From the NCBI GenBank assembly GCA_964247745.1, contig CAXTVT010000088.1, forward strand, positions 1 through 11,957: DNA of 11,957 nt, written 5' to 3'. The position numbers and the translations under genes are program-made. The notes beneath the pieces were generated by a model. That model was not told where the DNA came from and did no database searches. It saw only the letters and a list, made by a program, of their open reading frames with translations. Shown here one piece after another: positions 7,720 to 11,957 of the stretch. Position 1 is the stretch's first letter; every line of letters begins with the position of its first letter. This stretch comes from RH-AL1 sp964247745. Its GTDB lineage: Bacteria; Pseudomonadota; Alphaproteobacteria; Rhizobiales; Beijerinckiaceae.

Positions 7720-8103
7720 ATGGTGGCGGACGAAGGATCGACCGAGACGGCAAGTCATCGCGGCGAGGTGCGGCCGCTGCGCCCCTCGCCATCCCAAGTC
7801 GGCCCCGTCACCTTCGATCGCCACGAGCTGCGCGACATCCTCGCGCTGTACGGCCGCAAGGTCGCCGAAGGCGAGTGGCGCGACTACGCGATCGACTTCG
7901 GGCGCGAGATGGCGGTCTTTTCGATCTTCCGCCGCGCGGCGGAATATCCGCTCTATCGCGTGGTCAAGGATCCCAAGCTCGCCGGCAAACAGGGCGCCTT
8001 CTCCGTCGTGACCACGACGGGTCTGATCCTCAAGCGCGGATCGGACCTAAGGCGCGTGCTCGCGGTGCTCGACCGCGGCCGGCTCAAGGTCGTGCCGGGG
8101 TAA
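7720..8103 (+). CDS. DUF2794 family protein
   Basis: This 127-residue cytoplasmic protein has no known reaction. After a polar N-terminal stretch of about 30 residues comes a conserved-looking core: FDRHELRDILALYGRKVAEG, then EWRDYAIDFG, VFSIFRRAAEYPLYRV, KQGAFSVV and LILKRGSDLRRVL. This matches my memory of DUF2794, a small family largely confined to alphaproteobacteria. No signal peptide, membrane segment, metal-binding cysteines or nucleotide-binding motif is visible. It is the first of three plus-strand genes and is divergent from ffh. The next gene starts 66 bp downstream. The family call is fairly firm. The function is unknown. Confidence 0.85.
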   Translation: MVADEGSTETASHRGEVRPLRPSPSQVGPVTFDRHELRDILALYGRKVAEGEWRDYAIDFGREMAVFSIFRRAAEYPLYRVVKDPKLAGKQGAFSVVTTTGLILKRGSDLRRVLAVLDRGRLKVVPG

Positions 8104-8169
8104 GTGGCGCGGCGCGGGCGGGTGCCCTAGAAGCGGGCCCTCGGCGTATGGCCGGACCGGAGGCAGCCC

Positions 8170-8376
8170 ATGAAGATTTCCGCGCGCAACCAGCTCTCAG
8201 GCACCGTGCTCGAGGTCCACAAGGGTGCGACCACCTCGCACGTCGTCCTCGACGTCGGCGGCGCGAAGATCTTCGCCTCTATCACCAACGAGGCTGTCGC
8301 CGAACTCGGCCTGGAGAAAGGCAAGAAGGCCACTGCCGTGATCAAGGCGTCGGACGTGATGGTGGCGGTGGATTGA
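8170..8376 (+). CDS. Molbindin-type TOBE domain protein (molybdate/tungstate-binding Mop)
   Basis: This 68-residue protein is a single TOBE (Mop) domain. Mop proteins form small oligomers that bind molybdate or tungstate in the cytoplasm, acting as a store or buffer. The whole length fits: MKISARNQLSGTVLEV at the start (SARNxLxGxV is the family signature), then GATTSHVVLDVGG, ITNEAVAELGL, KGKKATAVIKASDVMVAV to the end. An excellent ribosome site, GGAGG (8159-8163), precedes the ATG by 6 bp. The usual partners (modA, modB, modC, modE or molybdopterin genes) are not in the window. It lies 19 bp upstream of the Uma2 gene and is probably co-transcribed with it. Metal preference cannot be told from sequence. 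Confidence 0.9.
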   Translation: MKISARNQLSGTVLEVHKGATTSHVVLDVGGAKIFASITNEAVAELGLEKGKKATAVIKASDVMVAVD

Positions 8377-8395
8377 CGAATATCGGGAGGCGAGG

Positions 8396-9001
8396 ATGAC
8401 GGGCGCTTATTTCATCGACATGCAGGTGCCCGCCTTCCTCGCCTTTCTCGAAGGTCGGCCCGAAAGCGAGCGTTGGGAGCTGGTGGGAGGCATGCCGCTC
8501 ATGATGACGCCGCCAAGGATCGCGCATCAGCGGATCGCCTCCAACATCGAGCGGGCACTCAATGCCGCGATCGAGGTTTCTGGCCTGGACCGCCGCGCCG
8601 ACCGCGAGATCGGGCTGCAGATCGAAGGTGCACCGGGTTACCGCCCCGAGCCGGAGATCGCGGTGATCGACGCCGAATACGATGACGATCGTTACGCCTC
8701 GCGCTTCTACGGTGTCGTCGAAGTGCTGTCGCAGACCGATCTGGCGCGCAACCCGCGAACGGGGCGCACGGCCATCGACGACAAGATCGCTTTTTACAAG
8801 TCGCACCCGTCGGCGGAGTTCATTCTGATCCTCGCGCAGGATCGCATCTCAGCCGATGTCCACGCTCGCGCGACAGACGGCGACTGGACACCGGCGACCT
8901 CCCTCGCCAGCTTGGACGCGATGCTCACCCTGCCCCGGCTCGGGCCCGTGTGCCCCCTGGCCGAGATCTACAAAGGCGTCAGGCTTGACATCGAACGGTA
9001 A
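8396..9001 (+). CDS. Uma2 family protein (DUF820, PD-(D/E)XK nuclease fold)
   Basis: This 201-residue protein matches the Uma2/DUF820 family, predicted restriction-endonuclease-like fold proteins expanded in cyanobacteria and some proteobacteria, for which a cellular role is not established. The expected landmarks occur in order: WELVGGMPLMMTPP (about 27-40, with the conserved Glu and Met-Pro), H44, the strand RPEPEIAVIDAEY (83-95), VVEVLSQT (107-114) and DDKIAFYKSHPSAEF (128-142, the conserved D..K...Y). The usual PD at the first catalytic strand reads PE here (E87), a conservative change. Ribosome site GGGAGG (8385-8390) lies 5 bp before the ATG. It ends 3 bp before the opposing PHA-type gene. 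Nuclease activity is inferred from fold only, and no methylase or antitoxin partner is adjacent. Confidence 0.85.
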   Translation: MTGAYFIDMQVPAFLAFLEGRPESERWELVGGMPLMMTPPRIAHQRIASNIERALNAAIEVSGLDRRADREIGLQIEGAPGYRPEPEIAVIDAEYDDDRYASRFYGVVEVLSQTDLARNPRTGRTAIDDKIAFYKSHPSAEFILILAQDRISADVHARATDGDWTPATSLASLDAMLTLPRLGPVCPLAEIYKGVRLDIER

Positions 9002-9004
9002 CGC

Positions 9005-9331
9005 TCACGCCTTCTTAGTCGGTCCGAGCAGCAGCGTCTCCTTGGCGTTGCGCTGCAGCAGGCCCTCGACCTTGCTCGCCATCGCCGCGAGCAGCCACGG
9101 CAGGTGAATCTCGCAGCGGACGTTCGCCGGCTCGACCGCGATCTCCGCCGTCGCGGTCTGGCCGATCGCGCTGGCCTTGAGATGCGCGACGTCGCCGACC
9201 CAGACCAGCTCGGCTTGGCCGACCTTGTCGATGTACTGCGCCTTCATGAGGTCGAAGCGCTCGGTGATGCGCTTCTTGGCTTCGGGCACGCTGAAATCGT
9301 GGGGGAACGACATGACGATCGATCGCGACAT
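9005..9331 (-). CDS. PHA_gran_rgn-type protein, copy 1 (distal)
   Basis: This 108-residue soluble protein resembles the polyhydroxyalkanoic acid system protein family (PHA_gran_rgn), small proteins first annotated next to PHA synthesis genes. Family features seen are an N-terminal HDF followed by an amphipathic helix (VPEAKKRITERFDLMKAQY), then a beta segment with ELVWVGDVAHLKA, a GQTATAEIAVE strand and LPWLLAAMASKVEGLLQ. It is clearly a paralog of the gene just upstream (9385-9732): about 36 identities over some 95 ungapped positions, counted by eye, including HD, AK, KxxY, ELxWxGDVxH, GQ and LPxLL. The gap between them is 53 bp. The ATG at 9331 has GGAG-like sequence upstream; M7 (9313) is an alternative. 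It probably belongs to the gap-pgk transcript. No phaC, phaA or phaB is in the window, so a PHA role is a family inference. Confidence 0.78.
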   Translation of the reverse strand: MSRSIVMSFPHDFSVPEAKKRITERFDLMKAQYIDKVGQAELVWVGDVAHLKASAIGQTATAEIAVEPANVRCEIHLPWLLAAMASKVEGLLQRNAKETLLLGPTKKA

Positions 9332-9384
9332 CGGGGCTCTCCGGATCGCACCGATGTAGGCGCTCGCCCGCTCCGCCGATAGGG

Positions 9385-9732
9385 CTACACCGGCGGCTCG
9401 AGGGTCGTAGGCTTGCTCGGATCGCCATGCGGGTCGAGCGCGTCGGCGTTGCCGCGGATCAGGCTCTCGAGAAAGCCGGCGAACGGTTGCAGCAGCAACG
9501 GAAGGCTGATGTCGATACGCAGGTCCCGCTCGAAAACCTCGATGACCGCGCTGCCTTTCTGTCCGAGCATCGTCGCCCAGCCGTGACCCACGTCGCCCGC
9601 CCAGGTCAGTTCGGAGCGCCCGATACGATCGACGTAGGCGATTTTCAGCGCCTGATAGCGCGCCGTGACGTTACGCTTGGCGCCTTCGATCCCGAGATCG
9701 TGGCGCGAGGTGATGGTGATGGTCTTCGCCAT
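9385..9732 (-). CDS. PHA_gran_rgn-type protein, copy 2 (proximal to pgk)
   Basis: This 115-residue protein is the second member of the tandem pair. From the ATG at 9732 it reads MAKTITITSRHDLGIEGAKRN, with the same layout as its neighbour: HDL, helix with AK and TARY, ELTWAGDVGHGWA, GQKGSAVIEV and LPLLLQPFAGFLESLI. It ends in a Pro-rich tail (DPSKPTTLEPPV) that the other copy lacks. A longer frame reaches 9888, but the extra 52 residues are Arg/Ser-rich, overlap pgk and do not match the family, so 9732 is preferred even though its ribosome site is weak. It starts 16 bp after the pgk stop, which suggests co-transcription with gap-pgk. It may be a granule-surface or small regulatory protein, but the function is unproven. 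Confidence 0.78.
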   Translation of the reverse strand: MAKTITITSRHDLGIEGAKRNVTARYQALKIAYVDRIGRSELTWAGDVGHGWATMLGQKGSAVIEVFERDLRIDISLPLLLQPFAGFLESLIRGNADALDPHGDPSKPTTLEPPV

Positions 9733-9748
9733 GCGCCCCGAAGCCGAT

Positions 9749-10960
9749 TCAGGCCTGCCGCAGCGCCTCGACGCCCGGCAACGACTTGCCCTCGAGCCAT
9801 TCCAGGAACGCGCCGCCGGCCGTCGAGAGATAGGTGAGTTGATCGCCGACCCCGGCGACGTTGAGCGCCGAGACCGTGTCGCCGCCACCGGCCACCGTGA
9901 CCAGCTTGCCGGCCCTGGTCAGCGCCGCCGCGGCCTGCGCCACGCGCACAGTACCGCGGTCGAACGGCTTGATCTCGAAGGCGCCGAACGGGCCGTTCCA
10001 CACCAGCGTCTTGACGTCCTGCAGCAGCGCCTCGATGCGCGCCACGCTCTGCGGCCCGATGTCGAGGATCATGCGATCCGCCGGCACGGCCTCGACCGGC
10101 ACCGTCTCATCGGGCGCGCCGGCCTCGAAGCGCTCGGCGACCACGGCGTCGACGGGCAACACGATCGTGCAGCCGGCCTCCTTCGCGGTCGCCATGATGG
10201 TACGGGCGGTTTCGGCCATGTCCTTCTCGCAAAGCGAGGTGCCGACACCGATCCCCTGCGCGAAGAGGAAGGTGTTGGCCATGCCGCCGCCGATGATCAG
10301 GATGTCGACGCGCCGAACGAGATTGCCGAGCAAGTCGAGCTTGGTCGAGATCTTGGCGCCGCCGACGACCGCCGCGACCGGGCGCTCGGGATGGCTCAGC
10401 GCCTTGCCGAGATAGTCGAGCTCGGCCTGCATCGTGCGGCCGGCGTAGGACGGCATCGCCCGGGCCAGGCCCTCGGTCGTGGCATGCGCACGGTGCGCCG
10501 CGGAGAAGGCGTCGTTGACGTAGAGATCGCCGAGCTTGGCGAGTTCCGCCACGAAGGCCGGATCGTTGTCGGTCTCGCCCGGATGGAAGCGGGCATTCTC
10601 CAGCAGCACGATGTCGCCGCCGTGCATCGCTGCCACCGCAGCCTCGGCCTGCGGGCCGATGCAATCGTGAACGAACGTGACCGTGCGGCCGAGTTCTCGC
10701 TCCAGAGCCACGGCGAGCGGCTCCAACGTACTCTTGGCCTCGAAGGCACCCTTGGGCCGGCCGAAGTGCGCCAGCAGGATCACCTTGGCGCCCTTGTCGG
10801 ACAAGTCGCAAATCGTCGGCACGACGCGGGTGATGCGGGTCAGGTCGGACACCACGCCCTTCGCCATCGGAACGTTGAGGTCGACGCGGGTCAGCACGCG
10901 CTTGCCGGCGACGTCGGCGTCGTCGAGCGTGCGGAACGGCGTGGGAGGCGCGCCGGTCAT
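9749..10960 (-). CDS. pgk: Phosphoglycerate kinase
   Basis: This enzyme interconverts 1,3-bisphosphoglycerate plus ADP with 3-phosphoglycerate plus ATP in the cytoplasm (glycolysis, gluconeogenesis, Calvin cycle). It has 403 residues, normal for a bacterial PGK. The N-domain substrate site starts RVDLNVPM (25-32), with HFGRPKG (65-71) and ENARFHPGE (121-129). The hinge and nucleotide side carry VVGGAKISTKLDLL (198-211), IIGGGMANTF (222-231), WNGPFGAFE (321-329) and GGGDT (358-362). The ATG at 10960 overlaps the gap stop codon as TGATG, a sign of translational coupling; a longer frame from 11017 runs into gap and adds nothing family-like. The downstream neighbour starts 16 bp later. Confidence 0.97.
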   Translation of the reverse strand: MTGAPPTPFRTLDDADVAGKRVLTRVDLNVPMAKGVVSDLTRITRVVPTICDLSDKGAKVILLAHFGRPKGAFEAKSTLEPLAVALERELGRTVTFVHDCIGPQAEAAVAAMHGGDIVLLENARFHPGETDNDPAFVAELAKLGDLYVNDAFSAAHRAHATTEGLARAMPSYAGRTMQAELDYLGKALSHPERPVAAVVGGAKISTKLDLLGNLVRRVDILIIGGGMANTFLFAQGIGVGTSLCEKDMAETARTIMATAKEAGCTIVLPVDAVVAERFEAGAPDETVPVEAVPADRMILDIGPQSVARIEALLQDVKTLVWNGPFGAFEIKPFDRGTVRVAQAAAALTRAGKLVTVAGGGDTVSALNVAGVGDQLTYLSTAGGAFLEWLEGKSLPGVEALRQA

Positions 10961-11957
10961 CAGAGCAGCTTGCCCATCGCGACCGCGGTATCGGCCATGC
11001 GGCAGGAGAAGCCCCACTCGTTGTCGTACCAGGACAGCACGCGCACGAAATCGCCGTCGATCACCTTGACCTGGTCCATCGCGAAGATCGACGAGTGCGG
11101 GTCGTGGTTGAAGTCGATCGAGACGTTGGGCGCGTCGGTGAAGCCGAGCACGCCCTTCAGCTCCTGGCCGGCGGCGCGGCGCACGGCGGCCTTGACTTCG
11201 TCGGGACTGGTCTTGCGCTTGGCCTTGAACTTGAGATCGACGACCGAGACGTTGGGCGTCGGAACGCGGATGGACGAACCGTCGAGCTTGCCGGCGAGCT
11301 CGGGCAACACGAGGCCCAGCGCCTTGGCAGCGCCGGTGGAGGTCGGGATCATCGACATCGCCGCGGCGCGGGCGCGATAGAGGTCCTTGTGCATCGTGTC
11401 GAGCGTCGGCTGGTCACCGGTGTAGCTGTGGATCGTCGTCATGAAGCCGTGCTCGATCCCGATGGTATCGTTCATCACCTTGGCGACGGGCGCGAGGCAA
11501 TTCGTGGTACACGAGCCGTTCGAGACCACGATGTGGTCCTTGGTCAGCTTGTCCTGGTTGACGCCGAAGACCACCGTCAGGTCGGCCTTATCGCCCGGCG
11601 CGGAGATCAGCACGCGCTTGGCGCCGGCCTCGAGATGCGCGGCGGCCTTCTCCCGGGCGGTGAAGATGCCCGTGCATTCCATCGCGATGTCGACGTTCAT
11701 CTCGCGATGCGGCAGCTCGGCCGGGTTGCGAATGGCGGTGACGCGAATCGGACCGTTGCCGATGTCGATCGTGTCGCCCGCGACCGTCACCGTGCCGGGG
11801 AAGCGGCCATGCACCGAGTCGAAGCGCAACAGGTGGGCGTTGGTCTCGACAGGCCCGAGATCGTTGATGGCGACGACCTCGATGTCGGTGCGGCCCGATT
11901 CGGCGATGGCGCGCAGCACGTTGCGCCCGATGCGTCCGAACCCGTTGATCGCCACCC
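10960..11957 (-). CDS. gap: Glyceraldehyde-3-phosphate dehydrogenase, type I (5' end cut off by window)
   Basis: This enzyme oxidises and phosphorylates glyceraldehyde 3-phosphate to 1,3-bisphosphoglycerate with NAD(P), supplying the substrate of the PGK encoded next. Visible sequence begins VAINGFGRIGRNVLRAI, the Rossmann-fold start, so only a few N-terminal residues are missing. The frame's apparent start codon at 11955 is a GTG coding for that internal Val. The catalytic cysteine is in SNGSCTTNCLAP (about residue 149 of the visible part; Gly replaces the more usual Ala before SCTTN). Further landmarks are HSYTGDQPTLD, RARAAAMSMIPTSTGAAKAL, RVPTPNVSVVDL and SWYDNEWGFSCRM near the end. The acidic residue after the second strand (AINDLG) favours NAD over NADP, as inference. 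The gene overlaps pgk by one base, so the two form an operon. Confidence 0.97.
   Translation of the reverse strand, partial: VAINGFGRIGRNVLRAIAESGRTDIEVVAINDLGPVETNAHLLRFDSVHGRFPGTVTVAGDTIDIGNGPIRVTAIRNPAELPHREMNVDIAMECTGIFTAREKAAAHLEAGAKRVLISAPGDKADLTVVFGVNQDKLTKDHIVVSNGSCTTNCLAPVAKVMNDTIGIEHGFMTTIHSYTGDQPTLDTMHKDLYRARAAAMSMIPTSTGAAKALGLVLPELAGKLDGSSIRVPTPNVSVVDLKFKAKRKTSPDEVKAAVRRAAGQELKGVLGFTDAPNVSIDFNHDPHSSIFAMDQVKVIDGDFVRVLSWYDNEWGFSCRMADTAVAMGKLL

Noticed and set aside
7327..7824. Minus-strand frame of 165 codons in the ffh upstream region
   Set aside because: Very Arg-rich, overlaps the conserved DUF2794 gene and carries no family features.
9733..9888. N-terminal extension of the second PHA-type gene to 9888
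   Set aside because: The extra 52 residues are Arg/Ser-rich, lie inside pgk and have no counterpart in the paralog.
9665..11380. 571-codon plus-strand frame opposite pgk and gap
   Set aside because: Shadow of two intact glycolytic genes; Arg/Ala/Asp/His-rich with no domain.

Overview
The window is high-GC chromosomal DNA from an alphaproteobacterium, most likely of the Hyphomicrobiales (Rhizobiales). The support is the AtpG/AtpD/AtpC protein sequences, a DUF2794 gene, an Ffh with a long Gly/Met-rich tail, and a gap-pgk pair followed by PHA_gran_rgn-type small proteins. Most of the window is core housekeeping. I see no insertion sequence, prophage, CRISPR array, tRNA or rRNA.

Layout. (1) Bases 1-2973, plus strand: the end of the F1Fo ATP synthase operon, with atpG (5' end cut off), atpD, a small two-helix membrane protein inserted between atpD and atpC, and then atpC. 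(2) Bases 2951-7247, minus strand: ffh, rpsP and rimM, followed by a large unrecognised polytopic membrane protein in the place where trmD and rplS usually sit. This membrane gene runs tail to tail into atpC and overlaps it by 23 bp. A palindromic repeat-like element fills the ffh-rpsP gap. (3) Bases 7248-7719: a 472-bp divergent intergenic region with several strong hairpins and no credible gene. (4) Bases 7720-9001, plus strand: three small genes, namely a DUF2794 protein, a single-domain molbindin (Mop/TOBE) and a Uma2-family PD-(D/E)XK nuclease-like protein. (5) Bases 9005-11957, minus strand: gap (5' end cut off), pgk and two tandem paralogous PHA_gran_rgn-type proteins, apparently one operon.

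How the genes work together. The left block makes ATP from the proton gradient. The ffh-rpsP-rimM block covers co-translational membrane targeting, ribosomal protein bS16 and its 30S maturation factor. The right block carries two consecutive triose-phosphate reactions (GAPDH and PGK) that serve glycolysis, gluconeogenesis or the Calvin cycle, with two small proteins from a family annotated around polyhydroxyalkanoate granules attached downstream.

The observations most worth following are the extra membrane protein in the atp operon, the unknown membrane protein replacing trmD-rplS behind rimM, the tandem PHA-type genes behind pgk, and the structured region upstream of ffh. None of these by itself proves a new system.
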